DNA of 64,000 bases from Aquisphaera insulae (GTDB taxonomy: Bacteria > Planctomycetota > Planctomycetia > Isosphaerales > Isosphaeraceae). Shown here in pieces: positions 43,543 to 52,429 of this stretch. The stretch spans positions 119,355 to 183,354 of the forward strand of contig NZ_JAALJH010000008.1 in assembly GCF_011064615.1 (NCBI RefSeq). Reading direction: 5' to 3'. The translations under genes and the position numbers were made by a program. Position 1 is the first letter of the stretch, and the number at the start of each line of letters is the position of its first letter. The notes below the pieces were generated by a model that made no database searches, had not been told where the DNA came from, and was given only the letters and a program-made list of their open reading frames with translations.

Positions 43543-46500
43543 ATGTCCAAGCCGCGACGCGCCGGAGGGGGATCTCACGGAGATCCACCCGATAGCGAGC
43601 CCGCTTTCGACTGGCCAGGGGAGAGGTTCGACCCGAGCACCAGAGTCCCGGGGCTCCCATGCGCCTCGACGCCCATGGAAGGCTCCTCCCCGTGGCAGGC
43701 CTGGAATTTGCCCGCGGGTGACATCAGCCTTGGCAACGAGTCCGCGGCCTCCACGGTCCTGAGAGGGGGGGGCTTCGCGCTGCCGTTCCCCACCTCGGAT
43801 TCGGCTCAGCCATTCGGCGCGGGTGCGTCGCCCTGGGATGCCCTGGCGCCTCCCGCTCGGGCCCAATCCGAGCGCTCGGGTCGCTGGGACGATCCGCGGC
43901 GGCAGTCCGACCGTTTGCCGTCGATCGGGGATGAGATCGGCGGCTTCCGTCTCGTGCTCGAGATCGGCCACGGCGCATTCGCCAGGGTCTTCCTCGCGGA
44001 GCAGATCAACCTGGCGGGTCGTCTCGTGGCCGTGAAGATCTCGCGGGCGGAGGGAGATGAGCCCCGGATGCTCGCTCGACTCCACCACGCAAACATCATG
44101 CCCCTGCATTCGGTCCATGACGATCAGGCGACGGGGCTTCGCATCCTCTGCATGCCCTATTTCGGGGGAGCGAATCTCGCCCAGGTCCTCCATTTCTCCT
44201 GGGGACTGGCCAGGCCGCAGGCGAGTGGACGGAGCCTCGTCGAGGCGCTCGACGCCCTCGGCCGCCGGATCCCCGAGGGACTGAGGGCGGAGCCATCCGT
44301 CTCGCCCCGCAGCCGGTCGCGAAGGTCTCCGAGGATCCGCCATGACGGCCCCTCCGGCCGTCCCCCCAGGAAGGCGTTGTCCCGGGATCCGGGCGTGGCC
44401 GGAAGCAACCTCTCCGAGTCCCTCAACGGGCTTCGTTCGCTCATGAGCCGGCTGGTCCAGATCCGCGAACCGCGGGGGGCGGCCGGCGAGGATGGCGAGG
44501 CCTTCGTCCCCTCGCGGAGCTTCCTGCGGGACGCGGACGCGGTGCATGCGGCCGTCTGGATCGTCGCGCGCCTGGCCGAGGGGCTGGACCATGCCCATTC
44601 TCGGGGCCTGCTCCACCGCGACCTGAAGCCGGCCAACATCCTCATCGCCGCCGACGGCACCCCGATGCTGCTCGATTTCAACCTGGCGGCCGAGCGAGAG
44701 CCCGGCACGACGGACGCCGACCGCGCGAGCCGCGCGGCGATCGGCGGGACCCTCCCTTACATGAGCCCGGAGCATCTCGACGCCCTGGATCCCGCCGGAT
44801 CGACCCCGCCTGAGAGCATCGACGAGCGGTCGGACATCTACTCGCTGGGCCTCATCCTCTACGAGATGATCGCCGGCGAGCATCCCTTCGAGGAGGTCTT
44901 GCCGGAGCCGGGCCAGGACCCCATGGACGTCGTCCGGACCATGATCGAGAACCGCAGCGCGCGTCCGGTCCCCTCGCTGAGGCGGGCCTGTCCCGGCGTG
45001 CCGAGCTCGCTGGACGCCCTGGTCGGCCAGTGCCTGGACCCCGACCCCGATCGGCGTTACCAGTCGGCCCACGACCTGGCCGAGGACCTGCGCCGATTCC
45101 TCGAAAACCGCCCCATGAGATACTGCCCCGAGCCCAGCCTCAAGGAACGGATGGCGAAATGGGCCCGGCGCCATCCGGTCCTCTCGAGCTCCACCTCGAT
45201 CGCGGCGGCCAGCCTGGCCGTCATGGTCCTCCTCGGTTTCCTGGGGTGGGGCGCCTACGATTCGATGCTCGGGCTCTCGGCACGCATGAAGCTGCGGGCG
45301 TACGAACGGGCCGCCATCAACTGCCAGTTCCTGCTCAGCCTCGGTGCCGAGGAGGCCCTCACGAGGCGCGGCCTGGATCAGACGAGGGAGATCCTGGCCG
45401 AGGTGGGCCTCCCCGATCCTGGAGCGGAGCCGCCCCCTACCGGGACGGCCTCGACGAGGGCGACCTCCGCCGCCGATCCTCAGGTCCATCTGGCAAGCTG
45501 GATCGATCGACTGACGCCGACCGAGGCGGCCCGGGTCCGGCTCCGGTCGGCGGAGCTCCTGATCCTCGAGGCGCGGGCCGGCGTCGCGCTGGCGAGCCGC
45601 GAGACGACCGGCGACGGACGTCGCAGGGCCCTCCGGCGAGGCGTCGCGCTGCTCGAGCAGGCCCGTCGGCTCGGGCCCAATTTCGCCTCGATCCTCCACC
45701 GCGACCTCGCCCGGTATCGCATGGCCCTCGGCCAAGGCGACGAGGGGGCGAAGGAGCTGAAGGCCGCGGCCGTACAGGATCCGGACAGCCCGGAGGACTG
45801 GACCATGCTCGCGACCTCGCTCCTGGCGGAAGGAGATCTCCACGCGGCGGAGACCTCCTTGCGGCAGGCCCTCAACCAGGACGTGACGTCGCTCTGGGCC
45901 TGGTTCGCCCTCGGGCACTGCTACTTCGAACAGGGCCGTTATCTCGAAGCGTCCGGCTCCTTCAGCGCATGCGTCGCCCTCGGGCCCGATCACGCCATCG
46001 CCCACTTCAACCGCGGCCTCGCCCTGGCCAAGGCGGGCCGGATGCTCGAGGCCCTGGGCGCCTATGATCAGGCCGTCCGTCTCGACGCATCGCTCGTCGA
46101 GGCGCGGGCCAATCGCGCCTTCGTCGAGCTGGAGCTGGATCGTCCCGAGGCCGCGCTCGCGGATCTACGCGCCGCGGTGCAGTCCGGCTGCCGCAGGCCG
46201 GTCGTCCTGGCCGCGACCGGAGAGGCCCTCTCCCGCCTGGGCAAGCAAGCCGAGGCGCAGGCCTGGTTCTCCGAGATGCTCGAGAAGGATCCCGGAGACG
46301 CCGTGGCGAGGACGGCCCGCGGGATGAGCCGGCTGATCGAGGACGCCGACGGGGCCATGGAGGATTTCTCGGAAGTGCTGGCTCGCGATCCCAGGAACCC
46401 GCTGGCCCACTACGGCACGGCCCGCCTGGTCCGGGGCCGCGATCACCGCCGGGCGATCACGCATCTGAACGCGGCGATCGAGGCGGATCCGCACCTCATC

Positions 46501-46827
46501 GATGCGATCGAGCTGCGGGCTCTGGAACGGGCCAGGCTCGGCATGCGGTCCGCACTCGACGACGTGGATCGCCTGGTCCGCGCGGCGACGCCCAGGCGGC
46601 TCTACAACGCGGCCTGCGCGCTGGCGGTCTACGGCGAGAAAGCTCGCGATTCGGCCAGCCACGACCAGGCGGTGGAGATCCTGAATGATGCCGTCGCCGC
46701 CGGTTTCCCCAGGAGCAGGGCCGCCGAGGATCCGGACCTCTCCGCGCTCATCGACAGGCCCGATTTCCGTCGGGTCGTCGGCCTCCCGGATCGCACGACC
46801 ACCCGCCGGGAGGCGCCGCGGTCGTGA
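43543..46827 (+). CDS. Transmembrane Ser/Thr kinase with C-terminal TPR repeats (orphan paralogue)
   Basis: 1094 residues. Kinase domain about 130-500: glycine loop GHGAFARV, Lys in 'VAVKISRAE', catalytic loop HRDLKPAN (near 360), DFN in place of DFG (near 378) and 'GGTLPYMSPEHL'. The segment between the hinge ('ILCMPYFGGANL') and the helix before the catalytic loop carries an insert of roughly 150 residues, Ser/Arg-rich and probably disordered. A transmembrane span at about 548-572 is followed by a TPR region of about 500 residues ('WFALGHCYFEQGRYLEASGSF'). Same architecture as the kinase at 27057-31001 but without an adjacent sigma factor. Convergent with the amine oxidase gene (20-base gap). 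Confidence 0.92.
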   Translation: MSKPRRAGGGSHGDPPDSEPAFDWPGERFDPSTRVPGLPCASTPMEGSSPWQAWNLPAGDISLGNESAASTVLRGGGFALPFPTSDSAQPFGAGASPWDALAPPARAQSERSGRWDDPRRQSDRLPSIGDEIGGFRLVLEIGHGAFARVFLAEQINLAGRLVAVKISRAEGDEPRMLARLHHANIMPLHSVHDDQATGLRILCMPYFGGANLAQVLHFSWGLARPQASGRSLVEALDALGRRIPEGLRAEPSVSPRSRSRRSPRIRHDGPSGRPPRKALSRDPGVAGSNLSESLNGLRSLMSRLVQIREPRGAAGEDGEAFVPSRSFLRDADAVHAAVWIVARLAEGLDHAHSRGLLHRDLKPANILIAADGTPMLLDFNLAAEREPGTTDADRASRAAIGGTLPYMSPEHLDALDPAGSTPPESIDERSDIYSLGLILYEMIAGEHPFEEVLPEPGQDPMDVVRTMIENRSARPVPSLRRACPGVPSSLDALVGQCLDPDPDRRYQSAHDLAEDLRRFLENRPMRYCPEPSLKERMAKWARRHPVLSSSTSIAAASLAVMVLLGFLGWGAYDSMLGLSARMKLRAYERAAINCQFLLSLGAEEALTRRGLDQTREILAEVGLPDPGAEPPPTGTASTRATSAADPQVHLASWIDRLTPTEAARVRLRSAELLILEARAGVALASRETTGDGRRRALRRGVALLEQARRLGPNFASILHRDLARYRMALGQGDEGAKELKAAAVQDPDSPEDWTMLATSLLAEGDLHAAETSLRQALNQDVTSLWAWFALGHCYFEQGRYLEASGSFSACVALGPDHAIAHFNRGLALAKAGRMLEALGAYDQAVRLDASLVEARANRAFVELELDRPEAALADLRAAVQSGCRRPVVLAATGEALSRLGKQAEAQAWFSEMLEKDPGDAVARTARGMSRLIEDADGAMEDFSEVLARDPRNPLAHYGTARLVRGRDHRRAITHLNAAIEADPHLIDAIELRALERARLGMRSALDDVDRLVRAATPRRLYNAACALAVYGEKARDSASHDQAVEILNDAVAAGFPRSRAAEDPDLSALIDRPDFRRVVGLPDRTTTRREAPRS

Positions 46828-46847
46828 CGGCGAGTCGGTTGCGTGGA

Positions 46848-48251
46848 TCAAGGGCGCGGGCCGCCTCCGGGGGCAGGCTCCGCGTCGCCGGGCTCACGAT
46901 GTCTCCGTTCCGCGGCAGCCGCTCCCGCCGTCATGGTTGAGCCTTCCGCTCCCGCTGCCCCTGCCGCCGCCGTCGGCGAGGAGGCGGAAGCCGACGTGTA
47001 GGGGTAGAAGGGCGTCCGGTCGAAGAGGTTCCGGGGACGCAGGTCGAAGCCGCTCCACATCACGATCGCAGACCCTTCCCACGCGTCGTCTCCCGGCCAG
47101 AACCTGGGACCGCTCCCCGGCTTGCCGTCCTCATCGCGCGGCTCGTGGTGGGCCGAGGAGGTGGCCCAGAGGACGATGTCGGCGAGCTCGACCGTCTCCT
47201 CGTCCTTCACCATGGCGGGCAAGTTCGAGAAGATGCCCTCGAGGGGCCGTTCGGGATGGGCCCGCGTCACCCAGAAATCATGCCTCGTGAACTCTTCGTT
47301 GTGCCGGGATGAGCCCATCCGGAGCGGGAGCACGTCATAGGCGATTTGGTTGCCACGGGCGTTCCTCCGGTCGCTGGCGATCCGGATCATCGTGAACTCG
47401 CGGGGATCCCAGTCGATGCCACCCTCGAAGCCACGGTTGAAGGGCTCCTCGAGGTCCTCCGCATGCATCCCGGCCGGATCCTCCGTGTGCCGCATGACCA
47501 TCGCCGAGTTCTTGCGGCCGTCGACCAGGTCCATGTCGATCCGCCAGTGGGTGTTGTGCATGTGGGCCTCTCCCCGGTGCCCCGGAAGGTTCTGGCCCGT
47601 CGACCCGAGCCGGAGGCTGATCGTGCCGTCGTCGTGGAAGCCATAGGACATGATGTACATGTAGTTCCCGGCCTCGAGCGCCCCCCAGATGACGAGCTCA
47701 CGGCCCCGGCGGACTCCGTGCGCGTAATCCTTCCAGACGACGCCTCGGTCCCTCAGCTCGCGGACGACCGTGGGATAAGGATCGCCGGCGAATGCGGGGA
47801 GCAGGGTCCCGTTCGGTCCCGCGTCCTCCTCGCGGACCTGGGCCATGGGGAAGGAGAAGCCCGTGAGGTCGAAGTAGCGGATGTAGTTGGCCCGGTGGTA
47901 CGGGACGAAGAGCTCGGCCACCCGGACCTCGCCCAGGATCTTGATCCAGTCTTCCTGGAGATTTCGACGATACCAGGCACCGGTGATGTACAGGCCCTTG
48001 TGCAGCCCCCGCGCATAGTGAACCTTCCAGGCCGTCCCCTTCCGCGGCTCGAGGCCTCCCGATTCGCCGACGAGGAACTCCGCGGTCGTCTCCTGCGAGG
48101 GCGGGTCGATTCGGGGCTGGCGGAACGAGACGTACTGGGCCCCCGCGTCCGTCGACATCTGGATGGCGACCGCGATGGCGAGGACGGCCGCGGTTGATTT
48201 GAGTCCGAGGACGGGGCGCAGGGCCCCCGTGATCCGGGAGAGCCGTTCCAT
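46848..48251 (-). CDS. Copper amine oxidase catalytic domain, separate secreted polypeptide
   Basis: 467 residues with its own Sec signal (hydrophobic 17-32, cleavage near GAQ39). It aligns by pattern with the catalytic domain of copper amine oxidases: 'RVAELFVPYHRANYIRYFDLTG' (catalytic-base Asp128), 'ALEAGNYMYIMSYGF' (the Tyr197 position that becomes topaquinone; the usual Asp/Glu after it is Met), HMH at 230-232 and 'DIVLWATSSAHHEPRDED' (third copper His, 369). The N2/N3 domains are absent here but recognisable in the upstream gene, 20 bases away. The expected reaction is oxidation of primary amines to aldehydes with hydrogen peroxide and ammonia. The last ~45 residues are Ala/Gly/Ser-rich. 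The family assignment is firm; activity depends on cofactor formation with the altered neighbour residue. Confidence 0.82.
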   Translation of the reverse strand: MERLSRITGALRPVLGLKSTAAVLAIAVAIQMSTDAGAQYVSFRQPRIDPPSQETTAEFLVGESGGLEPRKGTAWKVHYARGLHKGLYITGAWYRRNLQEDWIKILGEVRVAELFVPYHRANYIRYFDLTGFSFPMAQVREEDAGPNGTLLPAFAGDPYPTVVRELRDRGVVWKDYAHGVRRGRELVIWGALEAGNYMYIMSYGFHDDGTISLRLGSTGQNLPGHRGEAHMHNTHWRIDMDLVDGRKNSAMVMRHTEDPAGMHAEDLEEPFNRGFEGGIDWDPREFTMIRIASDRRNARGNQIAYDVLPLRMGSSRHNEEFTRHDFWVTRAHPERPLEGIFSNLPAMVKDEETVELADIVLWATSSAHHEPRDEDGKPGSGPRFWPGDDAWEGSAIVMWSGFDLRPRNLFDRTPFYPYTSASASSPTAAAGAAGAEGSTMTAGAAAAERRHREPGDAEPAPGGGPRP

Positions 48252-48271
48252 GCGGCGAGTCCTCTGCGGGG

Positions 48272-49024
48272 CTAACGAGGCTTCCTGGGCGCCGGAAACA
48301 CCTCCGGCGCGGGGGTCGAAACCTCGCGAGTGGTCAGGTCGATTCGCGGGCGAGGATAGCTGAGGTCCTTGGGACCAACTCGGTAGGTCAGGTCGATGAC
48401 GCGGTGAATTCGCGGATCGTCCCCCACGGTGAACTGGCTGAACTGGGGGTAGACCGAGAGCTTGTCGCCGAACTTCTCGACGAGGGCCTTCACCGGCTCG
48501 CTCCGCGCCTTCGCCAGCGTTCTGGCCTCCTCGTACTCCTCGTCGGACAGGGCCGTTCGCAGGTGGGCAGCCTCCTCGACCCGGACGGCCTTGCCGGTCG
48601 AGACATCCACCGTCGTGAACACCGTGACGTCGTCGCGATACCGGTAGGTGGTCACGAGAGCCAGGGGACCGGGAGAGCCGGCTCCTTTCGGCGTGGCGGC
48701 GGGCGGCTCTCCCTCACGAGGTGCGGCGACGGACTCGTCTTTCGACCTGGCGAGCTTCGGCGAGTCCTTCAGATCCACCAGATCGAGGGCGACGACATAC
48801 TCCCTCGGATCGTCGTTCTCGCGGCGAGGTTCGTCCGGCCGCTTCCGCCGTTCCTCGGACGCCTCGCGCGCCACCCGGACGGCAGTCTGTGCTTGCTTGG
48901 GGCTCAGGCTGGCCCTGGGCGCCGGCGAGTCCTGCGCCGGGGCGATCGAGGGGAACGACGCAACCAGGGCGAGCACCGCGGTCGAGACGGCACGCATCGG
49001 GCCCGTTTCAGGCGGAGCGTTCAT
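48272..49024 (-). CDS. Secreted N2/N3-like domain protein of a split copper amine oxidase
   Basis: 250 residues from the ATG at 49024 (GGAG upstream), with a signal peptide ending IAPAQ. After a charged linker, residues about 60-230 match the pattern of the N-terminal N2/N3 domains of copper amine oxidases: 'VTVFTTVDVSTGKAVRVEEAAHLRTALSDEEYEEARTLAKA' (strands then the 'P-L-S/T-x-x-E' helix), 'VKALVEKFGDKLSVYP' and 'IHRVIDLTYRVGPKDLSYPRPRIDLTTREV'. It stops with TAG and the catalytic-domain gene starts 20 bases on. Because each product has its own signal peptide, this is a split gene rather than a frameshift. The first 110 residues hold a low-complexity charged insert. The N2/N3 match is by eye and needs profile confirmation. 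Confidence 0.6.
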   Translation of the reverse strand: MNAPPETGPMRAVSTAVLALVASFPSIAPAQDSPAPRASLSPKQAQTAVRVAREASEERRKRPDEPRRENDDPREYVVALDLVDLKDSPKLARSKDESVAAPREGEPPAATPKGAGSPGPLALVTTYRYRDDVTVFTTVDVSTGKAVRVEEAAHLRTALSDEEYEEARTLAKARSEPVKALVEKFGDKLSVYPQFSQFTVGDDPRIHRVIDLTYRVGPKDLSYPRPRIDLTTREVSTPAPEVFPAPRKPR

Positions 49025-49050
49025 CGGAATCTCCGGGCGTCGAAAGGCGA

Positions 49051-49091
49051 CCGCCGCGGATCCAATCGAGGTTCGATTGGATCCGCGGCGG
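49051..49091 (-). terminator. Strong hairpin between the metalloprotease and the amine oxidase genes
   Basis: Perfect 19-bp stem (49051-49069 with 49073-49091) and a 3-base loop, extendable by four pairs past a single bulged base. It lies 31 bases after the metalloprotease stop on the minus strand and 27 bases before the next start, so it separates two transcription units. Only a short T-run follows. Confidence 0.7.
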
Positions 49092-49121
49092 GTCGACGAG
49101 TGAACGTAGAGACGGCGACGA

Positions 49122-52067
49122 TCACGGCTCCTTGATGTCGAGATTGGCCTCCAGGACCTTGGCGATCCGGTGCCGGCATTCCTCGAGGTGGGCCCGGGTG
49201 GTGTCATCGAGCGAGGCCGGCCTGGAATCGAGGACGTTGCCGATCTTCAGGCCGATCTCCTTCAGGTGGAGCCGGGCCAGGGCCCGCGCATCCGCCGGGA
49301 CATTCCTGCCCCCGCCGCTGAGGAAGACGATGAAGGAGAACGTGTCGGACGAGGATCCGGGCCGATCGCCGAGGACCATGTTGCTCAGGCGTCGCAGGTG
49401 CTCCCGCTGGAGGTTCCGGCGGATCGTCGAGAGCGAGACCTTCGGACTCTTGGGGTCCTTGGTGTCGGGGAGCTTGTCGACGTCCGACCAGATGCCGTCG
49501 GTGAGCGACCGGAAGACCTCGTCCATCCGGAGCGGATCGGCCCCCGCGTCGGCCTGGAGCTGCTGGTTCTGGAGGCGGGAGAGGACGCTCCCGCTCAGGC
49601 AGTGCGACAGGACGATCTTCTGGATCCCGAGGATCCGCTCGAAGACCGAGATGTCGATCGCCGGGCCGTACGAATCGTCATTACCCCAGTGCATCCACCG
49701 CTCGACGCCCAGCCGGCGCAGGAGGGCGGGGGAGAACTGGAACGCCTTGTCGCTGAGGACGTTCTCGCTGAGGAACTTCAGGCATTCCCGCTGCTTCGGG
49801 CCGGAAACCGGCACGATCGGGTCGCGGGCGTCCTTGTCCGCCTTGTGATCCCGCGAGACCGACTGGCCGCCGATGAACTGCGAGGCCAGGGTCGCCCCGT
49901 CGCCCCACTGGCTCAACAGCATCGAAAAAGCCTTGCGCGTCCGGGCCCAGGACTCGCCGTCCTTCACGACCCGTCCGTCCAGGTCCTTGAGCAGCTCGGA
50001 GGCGAGGGCGATCCGGTCTCGGCCGTAGGCACACGGGTCGCTCCCCATGTCCCACCGGTTCACGTACGGATCCTCGTTGAGCGCCGAGTCCTCGTCCGTG
50101 GCGTAGACGAGGTCGTGTTCCGGGGCCCTCGAGGCGATCTTCTTGAGCTCGGTCGCCTCGTCGCCGTCGACCGGCTTGTAGGCGTACTCGATGGCCCAGT
50201 AGTCGTACGGCCCCAGGGTGGTCGGGTAGTAGTCGCCCTGCTTCTTCCCCTTGGGAGCGATGTTGACGGGGCAGTAGTCCATGACGCTTCCCACCAGCCC
50301 GCGGGCGTGGGTGATGGCCGTGTCGTGGAGCTGGTCGCCGCCCAGCATCGTGCTGGCCTTGAAGTTGTGCCTCAGCCCGAGCGAATGGCCGACCTCGTGC
50401 ATCGTGATGTACTTGATGGCCTGGCCGATGAACTCCTCGGTCAGCTCCGGCTTCGGATCGGGCTTCTTGGCGGCCTTATCCTTGTCCTTGTCCTTGTCCT
50501 TATCCTTATCCTTCTCGATCGGAGGCGGGGCGGGCTTGGGGGCGTCGGCGAGCGCGACGGCGGCGAATCCCAGGTCATTCTGGAACCCCGTCTGGAGCTG
50601 GCACATCCCCCGGCGCGAGAACGCGTTCCGGCTCGCGAGCTGCCACTGGAGGAAGTTCTGGTCCGCGGGCACCAGGTCGGGGACCATCTGCCCCGCGGGC
50701 CGGTCGAGCGCGGCAAGCCCGGGGAGGCGTCCGCCGCCCGGCTGGCCGTAGCCCATCTTCGAGGCGAGGATCGGGCTGATCACCTCGCCGAACGCCAGCG
50801 GGGCGATGCGGGCGTCTCCGCTCGCCATCGCGGTGCTGCCGATCAGCAGGGCATAGCTCTCCTTCCAGTAGCGGACGAAGCTGGCATCGAACACCACGTC
50901 GCCGTCGATCATCTCTCCGGTGATCGGATTGGAGCGGAGGCAGGACATCGCGTAGCTGGAGTCGCTGGTGATCCAGCGGAACGTGCAGTAGTTCGTATCC
51001 TCGGGGTCGAAGACGTCCCGGTCCGACTCCTGCCAGCGGACGGCGATGGCGTTCTTGAAGCCGATCTTCTCGAAGGCCTTGTTCCACTCGCTGATCCCCT
51101 CCTCGACGTAGGGGCGATACTCGAGGGGTACGGTGTCCTCCACATACCAGATGATCTGCTTCTTGGGCGGCGAGAGCTTCGCCCGCGGGTCCGACTTGTC
51201 GAGATGCCAGCGGTTGATGTAGCGGATGAAGTTCGAATCCGGACTCGTGATGCCGAAGTCCTTCGTGGCGTTGAGGAAGTGCCCGACGCGATCGTCCGCG
51301 ATCCGGGGCCGGTAGCCCCCTTCGGGGGCCTTCATGATGGAGAAGTGCAGGACCAGCGTCGTGCCGTGCGGGTCGGCGATCTCCCCTCCGCCCATCCACG
51401 ACCGCGAGCCGAAGTAGGTGGCTTCGAGCTCCAGCTCCATGTTGCCGGGGAAGCCCTTGGCCTTGGTCCAGTGGCTCCGGTTCCGGTCCGGCGACCCCAT
51501 GCCGACGTTCGCGAAGTCGCCCATGAAGACGTCCGAGAGGTCGATGACCGCCGCGTTCCCTCGCATCGGATTCTGGGTGATGATCGGCAGCGCCATCAGC
51601 ACCGAATCGGTGTAGTTCTGCTTCACGGCCTTGTCGAGCGGGGTCCCCGGCGGGGCCTTGAAGAAGATATTGCGGCGGACCACCTGCACGCGATCGCCGA
51701 CGCGGCGGAGCACCAGCACGCGCTCGTCATCGCCCACCGGGATCCCGGCCTGGGCCATGCCCCGCGCGATCGTCGTCGGCGTCAGGAGCGGCTGGTTGAA
51801 CTGGTCGGGGCGGATCTCCATGTAGAGATGGTCGCCCGTGAGGTACATGTTGAACAGGCCCTCGATCTTCTCCGCGCCCTGGGTGACCTCGTTGAAGTCG
51901 CGGAAGTTGTTGCGCGGTCCGCGATTGAGCGTGACCTGTCGGGGCGGCGAACCTTCCGCGTTGATGGACGGCTGCGGATCCTGAGCGTGGACCACGGCCT
52001 GCGGAATCCCGACGAGAAGGGCCGTGGCGATCGCCCTGGACCATCCCCATCGCCTGCTGAAAATCAT
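49122..52067 (-). CDS. Secreted zinc-dependent metalloprotease (DUF5117/DUF4953-type)
   Basis: 981 residues, signal peptide ending VHAQ. The extended zinc motif HEVGHSLGLRH (near 555) and a following 'GSVMDYCP' Met-turn-like segment place it with metzincin-like peptidases. The long N-terminal part ('GLFNMYLTGDHLYMEIRPDQF ... IRYINRWHLDKSDP') and the 'VDDTVPLEYRPYVEEGISEWNKAFEKIGF'-type segment are typical of large secreted planctomycete and Bacteroidetes zinc proteases. Just before the zinc motif is a run of alternating Lys-Asp (about residues 518-532) from a 6-bp repeat. Likely an extracytoplasmic protein degrader. Start ATG has GGGAGGA five bases upstream. Confidence 0.9.
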   Translation of the reverse strand: MIFSRRWGWSRAIATALLVGIPQAVVHAQDPQPSINAEGSPPRQVTLNRGPRNNFRDFNEVTQGAEKIEGLFNMYLTGDHLYMEIRPDQFNQPLLTPTTIARGMAQAGIPVGDDERVLVLRRVGDRVQVVRRNIFFKAPPGTPLDKAVKQNYTDSVLMALPIITQNPMRGNAAVIDLSDVFMGDFANVGMGSPDRNRSHWTKAKGFPGNMELELEATYFGSRSWMGGGEIADPHGTTLVLHFSIMKAPEGGYRPRIADDRVGHFLNATKDFGITSPDSNFIRYINRWHLDKSDPRAKLSPPKKQIIWYVEDTVPLEYRPYVEEGISEWNKAFEKIGFKNAIAVRWQESDRDVFDPEDTNYCTFRWITSDSSYAMSCLRSNPITGEMIDGDVVFDASFVRYWKESYALLIGSTAMASGDARIAPLAFGEVISPILASKMGYGQPGGGRLPGLAALDRPAGQMVPDLVPADQNFLQWQLASRNAFSRRGMCQLQTGFQNDLGFAAVALADAPKPAPPPIEKDKDKDKDKDKDKAAKKPDPKPELTEEFIGQAIKYITMHEVGHSLGLRHNFKASTMLGGDQLHDTAITHARGLVGSVMDYCPVNIAPKGKKQGDYYPTTLGPYDYWAIEYAYKPVDGDEATELKKIASRAPEHDLVYATDEDSALNEDPYVNRWDMGSDPCAYGRDRIALASELLKDLDGRVVKDGESWARTRKAFSMLLSQWGDGATLASQFIGGQSVSRDHKADKDARDPIVPVSGPKQRECLKFLSENVLSDKAFQFSPALLRRLGVERWMHWGNDDSYGPAIDISVFERILGIQKIVLSHCLSGSVLSRLQNQQLQADAGADPLRMDEVFRSLTDGIWSDVDKLPDTKDPKSPKVSLSTIRRNLQREHLRRLSNMVLGDRPGSSSDTFSFIVFLSGGGRNVPADARALARLHLKEIGLKIGNVLDSRPASLDDTTRAHLEECRHRIAKVLEANLDIKEP
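50476..50511 (-). repeat. Hexanucleotide repeat coding for a Lys-Asp run
   Basis: Six tandem TTRTCC units (plus strand) encode alternating Lys and Asp in the metalloprotease. The unit is two codons, so length changes keep the frame. Confidence 0.85.
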
Positions 52068-52429
52068 GAAGTCCTCCCGAGAGGTGATCGTCCGGCGAGA
52101 GCGGGGCAGGGCAGAGATTGCCTTTCCCGCGAAAAACAGTCACGGCGGAGGGGCCCTGGGTGGGCCTACCCCGTCCGACGACCGAGGTGTCCGATTTCCA
52201 TCGTGACCAAAGGGGTCCCGGTTTGCAAGCGACGGATTTGACGGCTGGCTAGCCGGCGGAAGATCCGTCGGCAATTCCGATTCTTCCGGCCCGACCCGTC
52301 CCGCCATCCCGACGTCGAACTCCCCTCCGGACGGCTACTCCCTTGCAACGGTCGCCCTTCGGCCCTCTGATGAAGGACAGATCCGGTCGGCCCCGTTGAG
52401 GGGGTTCGGACCGGCCGAGAGGAGGACCG
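52068..52429. other. Divergent intergenic region, metalloprotease / GH71/99-like gene
   Basis: 362 bases. TTGACG at about 52227 has no matching -10 box. An imperfect inverted repeat around 52222-52272 (GACGGATTT ... AGATCCGTC) is the only structure seen. No gene supported. Confidence 0.5.

Noticed and set aside
49170..52241. 1023-codon plus-strand frame over the metalloprotease
   Set aside because: The minus strand has the signal peptide and the HEVGH zinc motif; the plus-strand product is Val/Leu/Arg/Asp-biased shadow.
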